A DNA stretch of 38,462 nt from Alphaproteobacteria bacterium (GTDB taxonomy: Bacteria > Pseudomonadota > Alphaproteobacteria > RF32 > CAG-239): NCBI GenBank assembly GCA_017635595.1, contig JAGBLF010000020.1, positions 1-38,462 of the forward strand, in the 5' to 3' direction. Shown piece by piece: positions 17,041 to 23,677 of the stretch. How positions within the stretch are numbered: position 1 is the stretch's first letter; every line of letters starts with the position of its first letter. The notes below the pieces were generated by a model. It worked only from the letters and a program-made list of their open reading frames with translations. It ran no database searches and was not told where the DNA came from. Position numbers and translations under genes: made by a program.

Positions 17041-17147
17041 AAAAACTCGGATAACGCGGTTAATACGCAGTTCGCCGACTGTCGCGGTGTACAACAAATA
17101 GTACATAAGACAGTCGGCGAACAAGTAGTAACCCGTTAGACGAGTTT
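17041..17147 (-). terminator. Long hairpin after rplA (repeat copy 3), probable terminator
   Basis: The ends AACTCG (17044-17049) and CGAGTT (17141-17146) pair, then an imperfect stem (TAACGCGGTTA with TAACCCGTTA). An inner stem of 14 perfect base pairs follows (GTTCGCCGACTGTC at 17070-17083 with GACAGTCGGCGAAC at 17109-17122), topped by TGTAC/GTACA. On the minus strand the structure ends in CGAGTTTTTTTT, directly after the rplA stop, so it can end transcription of rplKA. It is far longer than an ordinary terminator and its sequence is repeated twice more nearby. Confidence 0.7.
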
Positions 17148-17831
17148 TTACAGATTAGAAGAGTCGACTTTAACCCCTACTCCCATCGTGGAACTCATAG
17201 AAATTTTCTTCAGATAAGTACCTTTGAATGCGGTCGGGCGAGCCTTCATAATTGTTTCGATAAACAATTTAGCATTGTCATAAATTTGGTCATCCGAGAA
17301 AGATGCTTTGGCAACACCGGCGTGAACAATACCATTCTTTTCGACACGATATTGAACTTCACCTGCTTTGGCATTCTTAACGGCGGTAGCAACATCGGTT
17401 GTAACCGTACCGAGCTTCGGATTCGGCATTAAGCCTTTCGGGCCCAAAACGCGCGCAACACGACCGGCCAAGCCCATCATATCAGGCGTAGCAATACATC
17501 TGTCGAAGTCGATTTTGCCGGCCAAAATAGAATCAACCAAGTTTTCGGCACCGATAACATCTGCACCGGCAGCTTTAGCTTCTTCAGCTTTTTCATCACG
17601 AGCAAAAACGGCAACGCGAACGGTTTTACCATTACCATGCGGTAATTGGCAAACACCGCGGATCATTTGATCGGCGTGTTTCGGATCAACACCCAAATTA
17701 ATTGCTAAATCGATAGTTTCATCAAATTTTGCAGTAGCATTTTCTTTAACAATCTTCACAGCTTCTTTGAGGCTGTATGCTTGATTCTTGTCAAGATTTT
17801 TGTATGCATTTACTAATCTTTTTCCGCTCAT
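17148..17831 (-). CDS. rplA: 50S ribosomal protein L1
   Basis: L1 of 227 residues, the protein of the mobile L1 stalk near the E site; in many bacteria it also binds its own rplK-rplA mRNA and represses translation. Typical blocks are [69 protein letters not shown] and the C-terminal [10 protein letters not shown]. It starts four bases after the rplK stop and is followed at once by the long hairpin at 17041-17147 rather than by rplJ. Confidence 0.97.
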   Translation of the reverse strand: MSGKRLVNAYKNLDKNQAYSLKEAVKIVKENATAKFDETIDLAINLGVDPKHADQMIRGVCQLPHGNGKTVRVAVFARDEKAEEAKAAGADVIGAENLVDSILAGKIDFDRCIATPDMMGLAGRVARVLGPKGLMPNPKLGTVTTDVATAVKNAKAGEVQYRVEKNGIVHAGVAKASFSDDQIYDNAKLFIETIMKARPTAFKGTYLKKISMSSTMGVGVKVDSSNL

Positions 17832-17835
17832 CGAC

Positions 17836-18273
17836 TTACTCCGTAACCTTAATACCCATAGAAACAGCTTGACCTTTAACCATATTCATAGCAGATTCAA
17901 CTGTTGAGCAGTTCAAATCCGGTAATTTGGTGGTTGCAATTTCTTTAACCTGAGCCATAGTGATTTTACCGGCTTCTTTTTTGCCCGGTTCTTTAGAAGC
18001 GGACTGAACGCCGGCTGCTTTCTTAATCAAATAAGACACAGGCGGTAATTTAGTAATGAAAGTAAAGCTCTTATCATCATAAGCCGTGATGATAACCGGA
18101 ACAGGAACACCCGGTTCCATTTTTTGAGTTTGAGCGTTAAAAGCCTTACAAAATTCCATAATGTTAAGACCTTTTTGACCCAAGGCCGGACCTACCGGCG
18201 GAGACGGGTTGGCTTTACCGGCTGCAATTTGCAACTTGATAAGGCCTAAAATTTTCTTTTTAGATTTAGCCAT
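17836..18273 (-). CDS. rplK: 50S ribosomal protein L11
   Basis: L11 (145 residues) binds the GTPase-associated centre of 23S rRNA and is needed for RelA activation. The N-terminal domain has [20 protein letters not shown] and [16 protein letters not shown]; the C-terminal rRNA-binding domain has [20 protein letters not shown] and [10 protein letters not shown]. The frame extends four codons up to 18285, but the ATG at 18273 is the family start and has ATGAGG seven bases upstream. A seven-codon leader minigene ends just before. PrmA, encoded 3.5 kb away, is its methylase. Confidence 0.97.
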   Translation of the reverse strand: MAKSKKKILGLIKLQIAAGKANPSPPVGPALGQKGLNIMEFCKAFNAQTQKMEPGVPVPVIITAYDDKSFTFITKLPPVSYLIKKAAGVQSASKEPGKKEAGKITMAQVKEIATTKLPDLNCSTVESAMNMVKGQAVSMGIKVTE

Positions 18274-18285
18274 TTTATACCTCAT

Positions 18286-18309
18286 TTACAGGGTTTGTGG
18301 TAAGATCAT
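18286..18309 (-). CDS. Seven-codon leader minigene before rplK
   Basis: An ATG at 18309 with a full GGAGG (minus strand, 18317-18321) seven bases upstream opens a frame reading MILPQTL and stopping at TAA 18286-18288, thirteen bases before the rplK ATG. Its ribosome binding site is better than that of rplK itself, so ribosomes should load here. Translation of the leader may couple to, or modulate, rplK. It could also be chance in a G-rich leader; no comparative data are at hand. Confidence 0.4.
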   Translation of the reverse strand: MILPQTL

Positions 18310-18384
18310 GGCGGATCCTCCACAAATTTATTATTAATACAAATACGCTTCAAGAAAGCCAAGCTTCCCGTAAAGCGTCAGTTT

Positions 18385-18412
18385 TGTATAACACAGAAAA
18401 TAATTTTTGCAA
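18385..18412 (-). promoter_or_regulatory. Promoter of rplK-rplA
   Basis: On the minus strand -35 TTGCAA (18407-18412) and -10 TATACA (18385-18390) are 16 bases apart. The predicted start near 18378 leaves a leader of about 105 bases before rplK that contains the minigene at 18286-18309. Confidence 0.65.
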
Positions 18413-18440
18413 GCATTTTTTTATTTAAATTTTGCAAAAA

Positions 18441-18451
18441 AGTGCTATGAT
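18441..18451 (+). promoter_or_regulatory. Extended -10 promoter of the 404-residue protein gene
   Basis: TGCTATGAT at 18443-18451 fits an extended -10 (TG-N-TATGAT), 38 bases before the ATG at 18489. The -35 region is only ATTTAA/TTTAAA. It is back to back with the rplK promoter. Confidence 0.45.
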
Positions 18452-18488
18452 ACAATCTATTGAATTAATTGCGGTGTGGAGAAAAACG

Positions 18489-19703
18489 ATGGCTCACTCT
18501 TATGAATTGTCGGACGGCTCATTAATAGCGGACAACGATACGGATTTTACCATTCGGCGTACAGACGGTCAAATATTTATCGTTGACGGTGATAAAATAT
18601 ATAACGGCGATCGCACACCGTTAACCGGCACCGAAGCCCATCAGTTTTATGACGACTTACTGCATGCCGAATTTTTTATTCCGGCAGAAAAGGCCGTTCG
18701 TTCGGCCGACATCAAACAAAATGCCGAGGGTAAATTTCGCTTACTGATTAACGCCGGTTCCAAAGACAATTCAACCGCCGTTGAACTGAAACAAGAAGCC
18801 GACACCGTCACCGTTATCCATAACAATATTGATGTCACACCGACAAATCACGGTTCAAAAACCAAAACCCGCCGAATTCATGCCGTGTCCGGTGCGTACG
18901 ACCGCGAATATACAGATTACACAACAAACGTTGATAAAGATCACGGCGAGAAATTTGAAAGTGAAAATAGCCTTGTACTCAAGCGCAATATTAAAGGTAA
19001 AGGCCAACGTCTGCTTTTAAGCCGTGAAGCCGTATTTTATGAAGATGAAGGCTTTATCACGCAAAACAGCAATCTGACTAATATAGAAATCTCAAGCGAC
19101 GAAATAAATAAAACCGAAGCAATTGATGATACGGCATATCGCCAAAAGTTAAAAATCGAATATAATTTGAAAAAAGGCCGTATTCAGTGCCACTTAAAGA
19201 AAAAAGAATTTGAAGCCGTAACGATTGTCGAATACAAAAACACACCTCTAACCGCTATAACCGGAAAAAAGGCCCGCGTCACGACCTTGGTCGATCGCGA
19301 CTTTGACGGACAGCTTGATTTGCATAATGACGGCTCTTTTACTTATGTGCAAGAACAAACCGATAACCAAGGTATGTTGGTTAAAACCAAAATAACCGAT
19401 GATTTGAGCAAAGTTCCGGCGGCAATTATGCGCGAAGTCGAACACCTTAAGGCTATTGCCGGCAAAATAGCCGTTTTGCGCAACAGTCAGGCTCAAAGCG
19501 AACAAGTAAATTTTGCGCTCAATCCGACCGTATTTGATGAAGAAATCAAATTCTCGGAAGTAAAGGGTAAAGATGCCGTTAAATTAGCTGATTCTTTGTC
19601 TCGGGGCAGCGCAGAAACCAATCGCCGATTGTTAACCGCCGTTATTCAATCTGCGGGAAGTTACTCTTTATCAAATTTAAAAACCGATACACAGCGTACC
19701 TAG
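18489..19703 (+). CDS. Hypothetical 404-residue protein with a DxDxDG loop
   Basis: Not recognised. The ATG at 18489 is chosen because GGAG lies eight bases upstream; the open frame to 18432 contains the promoter. There is no signal peptide or membrane helix. The first half is beta-rich (SYELSDGSLIADNDTDFTIR, DGQIFIVDGDKIYNGD) and repeats the pattern of short turns D-G or N-G between strands. Residues 269-277 (DRDFDGQLD) form an EF-hand-like calcium loop and are followed by LHNDGSFTYVQ. The last ~100 residues are helical (AAIMREVEHLKAIAGKIAVL). Its stop is three bases from that of the convergent GtrA gene. Confidence 0.75.
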   Translation: MAHSYELSDGSLIADNDTDFTIRRTDGQIFIVDGDKIYNGDRTPLTGTEAHQFYDDLLHAEFFIPAEKAVRSADIKQNAEGKFRLLINAGSKDNSTAVELKQEADTVTVIHNNIDVTPTNHGSKTKTRRIHAVSGAYDREYTDYTTNVDKDHGEKFESENSLVLKRNIKGKGQRLLLSREAVFYEDEGFITQNSNLTNIEISSDEINKTEAIDDTAYRQKLKIEYNLKKGRIQCHLKKKEFEAVTIVEYKNTPLTAITGKKARVTTLVDRDFDGQLDLHNDGSFTYVQEQTDNQGMLVKTKITDDLSKVPAAIMREVEHLKAIAGKIAVLRNSQAQSEQVNFALNPTVFDEEIKFSEVKGKDAVKLADSLSRGSAETNRRLLTAVIQSAGSYSLSNLKTDTQRT

Positions 19704-19706
19704 TCT

Positions 19707-20180
19707 TTAAGCATCTTCTTTTTTACGAAAAGAATAGTACTTATGCAAAATAAATGTGATGATGGTCGAAAAAATCAAATAGATTGCCTGCGCGGCCCAC
19801 GTTTTTAAGCCGAAAACAACCATTAAAAGGGTTAAAATCGGTGCGTTAATCAAATAAATAAAGATATAAACCGACCAAGCTTTGGCAAATTCATGTTTCC
19901 AATTTCCGTGACTTTGGAAAACATAGTAGCGCATCGTAAACACCGACAAATTAATTGTCATTAAATATTGAATAATTAAAGCTGCATTGGCAACCACTTC
20001 CGGTCGATACCCCCAACCGGCAGCTATATTAGCTCGGCCAAACAACCAATCTAAGAGATTAAGCAACGTGTAAGAGACAACCGTATTAAAACCGCCGACC
20101 AACAGATAGCGCAATTTTTCAGGAAGCGGAAACCATATACTTTCTGCCCATTTATAAATTTTAATAATCAACTTAATCAT
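19707..20180 (-). CDS. GtrA-like membrane protein
   Basis: A 157-residue inner-membrane protein with four hydrophobic helices, of the GtrA/DPMS-associated family (LRYLLVGGFNTVVSYTLLNL is the signature; the last helix ends IYLIFSTIITFILHKYYSFR). GtrA proteins are thought to flip polyprenyl-phosphate-linked sugars across the inner membrane. It is the last gene of a four-gene cassette, twelve bases after the deacetylase gene, and would move the lipid-linked sugar made by the GT2 enzyme to the periplasmic face. Confidence 0.88.
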   Translation of the reverse strand: MIKLIIKIYKWAESIWFPLPEKLRYLLVGGFNTVVSYTLLNLLDWLFGRANIAAGWGYRPEVVANAALIIQYLMTINLSVFTMRYYVFQSHGNWKHEFAKAWSVYIFIYLINAPILTLLMVVFGLKTWAAQAIYLIFSTIITFILHKYYSFRKKEDA

Positions 20181-20192
20181 AATTATCAGCCC

Positions 20193-21038
20193 TCAATTAT
20201 CAATACCGTTCGGCACATTTTTATCCAACAGCGTTTCCAATTCAACCGTTCGATAAGCCGATAATATATTATTATCCCACACGTCGTCAAGATTTTGTTT
20301 ATCAATTTCCGGCATACCGGGATGCATCATCACTTCCACCGCCTTGAATTTTGCCGGAACCTTAACATTGTGAAATAAATCTTTAGAAATTTTGCAGGTC
20401 CAAAGCATCGTATAAAAATAGGTATCCGACGGATACTTATTCCACCACGTTAAGACCCGAAGTAATATGTATTTTATAATACTGCCGTCCATCAAGTGCG
20501 AAAACCAATTTTTCTTCAGATTATCTTTGTTATACTTAACCGTATAAAGAATATTTTCGTTCATGGTTCGAATACGCGGAATATCGTACTCCTTTGCCAG
20601 TTTAAGTAAAACCGTAAAAATAACCGGTATTAAGTGCACATGCCGATGCCCGTCAATATGTTTCAGCGGCAATCCCGTCGCTTTATATTTTTCGATTTGG
20701 GCCCGCATTTCGATTTCAACCTGTCGAGATAATTCTTTTGATTTAATCAACGATAGTATTAATAAATTCACAAAACCGTTTTTAAGCTTACCGTCACTGT
20801 TAATCAATAACGGAATTTGTGTCGGATTCGCCACCGGAACTTCGTTGGTTAAATTTAAGTGCAAACCGATTTCCAATGCCGGCATTTCTTTGGCTTCTGC
20901 CACCGCTTCCCCGGCATATTTTTGATTAATCATCAAACTGGCACTGTTTAAGATTCCCTCTTTATGCGCTTTACAAATTGCGGTATTAACCCCTGGACTA
21001 ATTCCGAAATCATCGGCATTAAAAATTTTTTTAAGCAT
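20193..21038 (-). CDS. YdjC/ChbG family carbohydrate deacetylase
   Basis: A 281-residue metal-dependent deacetylase. The metal and catalytic motifs are all visible: NADDFGIS at residues 7-14 (two Asp), GLHLNL, and HIDGHRHVHLIP near 125. Known relatives remove acetyl groups from chito-oligosaccharides (ChbG), from undecaprenyl-phosphate-GalNAc (NaxD in Francisella) or from GlcNAc-hopanoid (HpnK). The ATG at 21038 is preferred to the longer open frame because AAGGA lies nine bases upstream and the domain begins at once; it overlaps the GT2 stop by eight bases. The neighbours favour the NaxD-like role on a lipid-linked N-acetyl sugar. Confidence 0.9.
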   Translation of the reverse strand: MLKKIFNADDFGISPGVNTAICKAHKEGILNSASLMINQKYAGEAVAEAKEMPALEIGLHLNLTNEVPVANPTQIPLLINSDGKLKNGFVNLLILSLIKSKELSRQVEIEMRAQIEKYKATGLPLKHIDGHRHVHLIPVIFTVLLKLAKEYDIPRIRTMNENILYTVKYNKDNLKKNWFSHLMDGSIIKYILLRVLTWWNKYPSDTYFYTMLWTCKISKDLFHNVKVPAKFKAVEVMMHPGMPEIDKQNLDDVWDNNILSAYRTVELETLLDKNVPNGIDN

Positions 21039-21987
21039 CACGCTTATCCTTTTGCTCGAGATAATCAGCCATATAGAGCGGACGCTTTTTAACTTCCATA
21101 TGAATTTTGCCGATATATTCGCCGATAATTCCCAAACAGATAAGCTGAACCGCACCTAAAAAAACCACCGTAACCATAATGGTTGCATAGCCCGGTGTCG
21201 GATTGTGCAAAAAGAAATGCTCAATAAACACATACATCCCCATCAAAAGAGCAAATACGGCCGCCAACAAACCGACAACCGTAGCTAACCGCAGCGGTAA
21301 AACCGAAAACTGCATAATGCTGTCCATGGCCAAACGCAGCGATTTGATAAAATTATATTTTGAAGTACCACTAAAGCGCTCCGGCGCCACAAAATCAATC
21401 ACAGCGACTTTATTGTGCGGCATAATCCAGCTCAAAAGTCCGCGGAAAAGCCGATCTTGCTCGTTAAATCCTTTTAAAAAGTCAACATATTTACGGTCAA
21501 TCAATCGAAAATCCGGTGCACCGGCCATAACCGGCGTATCAGAAAGCAAATTCAAAATATAATAGAATGTTTTAGCACACCACTTGTACAAAGCAGATGT
21601 TTCTTTATTGTCGACACGTTTGGTCAGAACAATCTCATTACCTTCTTGCCACAGCTTTATCATTTGCGGAATATAAACCGGCGGATGCTGTAAATCGGCA
21701 TCCATAAAAATAACGGCATCACCATTAGCATAATCCATGCCGGCGGTCATCGCAATTTCATGTCCGAAGTTACGTTTCAGCTCAACAATTTTCACCTGTT
21801 TATCTTTCTTTTGCAATTTCTGACAATTAGTCAGTGTCTTATCGGTACTGCCGTCATCGACATAAATGAATTCGAAACCGACATCGGCTATTTTCTGGGT
21901 ACATTTTTTCAGCTGTTTGTAAAGTTCGCCGACGTTATCCTGTTCATTATAGGCGGAAATAACGATACTCACCAATTTATTCGGCAT
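21031..21987 (-). CDS. Polyprenyl-phosphate glycosyltransferase (GtrB/ArnC/DPM1-like GT2)
   Basis: A 318-residue GT2 enzyme that moves a sugar from a nucleotide donor to undecaprenyl phosphate. It has VSIVISAYNEQDNV, the nucleotide-binding YVDDGSTDKT, the metal-binding DADLQHPP near residue 97, and two C-terminal membrane helices (ATVVGLLAAVFALLMGMYVF and VTVVFLGAVQLICLGIIGEY) followed by the usual GKIHMEVKKRPLY. The ATG at 21987 has GGGAG six bases upstream; longer starts would overlap the preceding gene. Sugar identity is unknown, but the deacetylase next door implies an N-acetylated sugar. Confidence 0.93.
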   Translation of the reverse strand: MPNKLVSIVISAYNEQDNVGELYKQLKKCTQKIADVGFEFIYVDDGSTDKTLTNCQKLQKKDKQVKIVELKRNFGHEIAMTAGMDYANGDAVIFMDADLQHPPVYIPQMIKLWQEGNEIVLTKRVDNKETSALYKWCAKTFYYILNLLSDTPVMAGAPDFRLIDRKYVDFLKGFNEQDRLFRGLLSWIMPHNKVAVIDFVAPERFSGTSKYNFIKSLRLAMDSIMQFSVLPLRLATVVGLLAAVFALLMGMYVFIEHFFLHNPTPGYATIMVTVVFLGAVQLICLGIIGEYIGKIHMEVKKRPLYMADYLEQKDKRDA

Positions 21988-21988
21988 A

Positions 21989-23482
21989 TTAATTCTCCCT
22001 GTCTGAATAGAAACCAAAGAAAATTTCCTTTACTTTGGTTTTACCAAAATAATTTTTTAATTCAAGTTTAATCGTCTGCGGCGGTGTTACCTTATGCGGA
22101 AATTGTTTCATATATACCTTATACTCATCTTCACGTTCGGCCAACACCAAAGCCCCCTTTTGCTTAAAATCATCTTCGTCAAACCACGGATTATTTTTCG
22201 GATTCAGCCAAATCATCGGCTTAACATTGCCTTTTGCATAAAGTGCGATCAAATCGGCATACCAGATATTACCTCCCGCGTATTCGAAAGGCGTATGCTC
22301 TTTTTCCTGCCATTTTTGCTCAAGCATTCGGACGACTTCATCTGTATGTGTTTGAAATCTCAAAGAAGTTGTCAACAAGCACTGTGCAGCATAAGCAACG
22401 GCAAACAAAACACTCCAACCGAACATAACTTTGATAAATTGATGAGCCGATTTTGCATCAGTTTCAATCGGCATAAAATAGAACAATGCCGTACCCCACA
22501 TAAATAAACACGGGAAACCCCACATACTTTTTGCCGCATTACCACTGATAAAACAAACAGATGTAAAGACAACAACCGGTATAACAGCCATACACAAAAT
22601 AAACAACGAAACCGACCGCTGCCGATCACACTCTAACCAGAAGAGGTTTTTAATTTGCGCCGGATTTTGAAAAATTTTGATTAAGCCGTATTTTCGTTCA
22701 AACCACGCATAAGTCAACAATGCCGGTGCGGCAAACAACAGCTGTGCTCCAAAAAATTTAAGCGGATATACCAAATGCCGCCAAAACGAAACTATGTTGC
22801 CGCCATGACTGCGTCCGGAGATATAATTCAAAGTTTCAAAATCACTCTGCCACAGCCACCATATATGCGGAGAAATAATTTTTAAGGCGATGATTATCGC
22901 AAAGTAAACTTTAATATTTTTGATTAATTTTACAAGATTTTTATCCAAAATAACAAAAAGCCCGAACGCTATTAAAAGTACGCCGCCGACATACTTATTG
23001 AGCAAATTCAAACCGACTAAAATTCCGAACAAAAACCAGTCAAGCCACTTATCTTGTTTGTAGGCTTGCCAAAAATAATAAGCACACATCGGCCAAAGTG
23101 CCAAAGAAACAACATTTACATTAAATTCCACACTGGAAAAGCCGTAATAAATAATGCCGAATTGCAATAAAGCTGCCAAAATCGCATGATTTTCATCTAA
23201 AAAACAGCGTGCCAGCTTATAAATATACAAAACCCCGAGCAGAACAAAAAGCTGGCTCAAAATATACATTGCACCGTCCCAGTGTCCGAACAATTGCCAA
23301 AACGGATACGCTATCCACCCTGAAAAAGGAGGATGTTTTGTCGTTCCCCAAAGGCAATATTTTCCCCAGACCATTGCCTCCTGTGTATCCATAGGCAAAC
23401 TGATGCGCAAAAGCGGAATCACACTCCACAGCATAAAATTACACACCAGAAAATAACCGAATACTTTTTTCAGATTTACCAT
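21989..23482 (-). CDS. GT39 (ArnT/PMT-like) lipid-linked sugar transferase
   Basis: A 497-residue polytopic membrane enzyme of the GT-C fold, with about ten hydrophobic helices and a C-terminal periplasmic domain. The first periplasmic loop holds the acidic MDTQEAMVWG and then the HPPFSGW motif typical of ArnT and protein O-mannosyltransferases. Such enzymes transfer a sugar from a polyprenyl phosphate to lipid A or another periplasmic acceptor. The ATG at 23482 (AGG seven bases upstream) is chosen over a TTG at 23488. It is the first gene of the cassette, ahead of the GT2, deacetylase and GtrA genes. Confidence 0.9.
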   Translation of the reverse strand: MVNLKKVFGYFLVCNFMLWSVIPLLRISLPMDTQEAMVWGKYCLWGTTKHPPFSGWIAYPFWQLFGHWDGAMYILSQLFVLLGVLYIYKLARCFLDENHAILAALLQFGIIYYGFSSVEFNVNVVSLALWPMCAYYFWQAYKQDKWLDWFLFGILVGLNLLNKYVGGVLLIAFGLFVILDKNLVKLIKNIKVYFAIIIALKIISPHIWWLWQSDFETLNYISGRSHGGNIVSFWRHLVYPLKFFGAQLLFAAPALLTYAWFERKYGLIKIFQNPAQIKNLFWLECDRQRSVSLFILCMAVIPVVVFTSVCFISGNAAKSMWGFPCLFMWGTALFYFMPIETDAKSAHQFIKVMFGWSVLFAVAYAAQCLLTTSLRFQTHTDEVVRMLEQKWQEKEHTPFEYAGGNIWYADLIALYAKGNVKPMIWLNPKNNPWFDEDDFKQKGALVLAEREDEYKVYMKQFPHKVTPPQTIKLELKNYFGKTKVKEIFFGFYSDREN

Positions 23483-23540
23483 GTTCAAACCTGTTAATAT
23501 ATCTTAAACCAATAAGGTGTTATAGCATAGAAATAAAAAA

Positions 23541-23568
23541 TGTATAGTAAAAAAATGCGATATCGCAA
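23541..23568 (-). promoter_or_regulatory. Promoter of the GT39 cassette with an overlapping palindrome
   Basis: On the minus strand TTGCGA (23563-23568) and TATACA (23541-23546) are 16 bases apart. The -35 lies inside a perfect 12-bp palindrome, TGCGATATCGCA (23556-23567), that a dimeric regulator could occupy. Confidence 0.5.
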
Positions 23569-23614
23569 AATTGACAAATATTTATACATAAAAAAATATT
23601 TTTGTCATTTTTAC

Positions 23615-23643
23615 TTGATTATATAATTTTTTTGATATATACT
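23615..23643 (+). promoter_or_regulatory. Promoter of the 1013-residue protein gene
   Basis: TTGATT (23615-23620) and TATACT (23638-23643) are exactly 17 bases apart, placing the transcript start near 23650 and the ribosome binding site (GCGGAG) within the first 25 bases. Further upstream a TTGACA at 23571-23576 might serve as another -35. Confidence 0.6.
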
Positions 23644-23677
23644 GACAGAAAATATAACTTTTTCGCGGAGAAAAAAA

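Noticed and set aside
16852..17124. A 90-codon open frame across the repeats beyond rplA
   Set aside because: It is made of the repeated elements themselves (the translation repeats LRINRVIRVF), has no ribosome binding site and ends within a hairpin.
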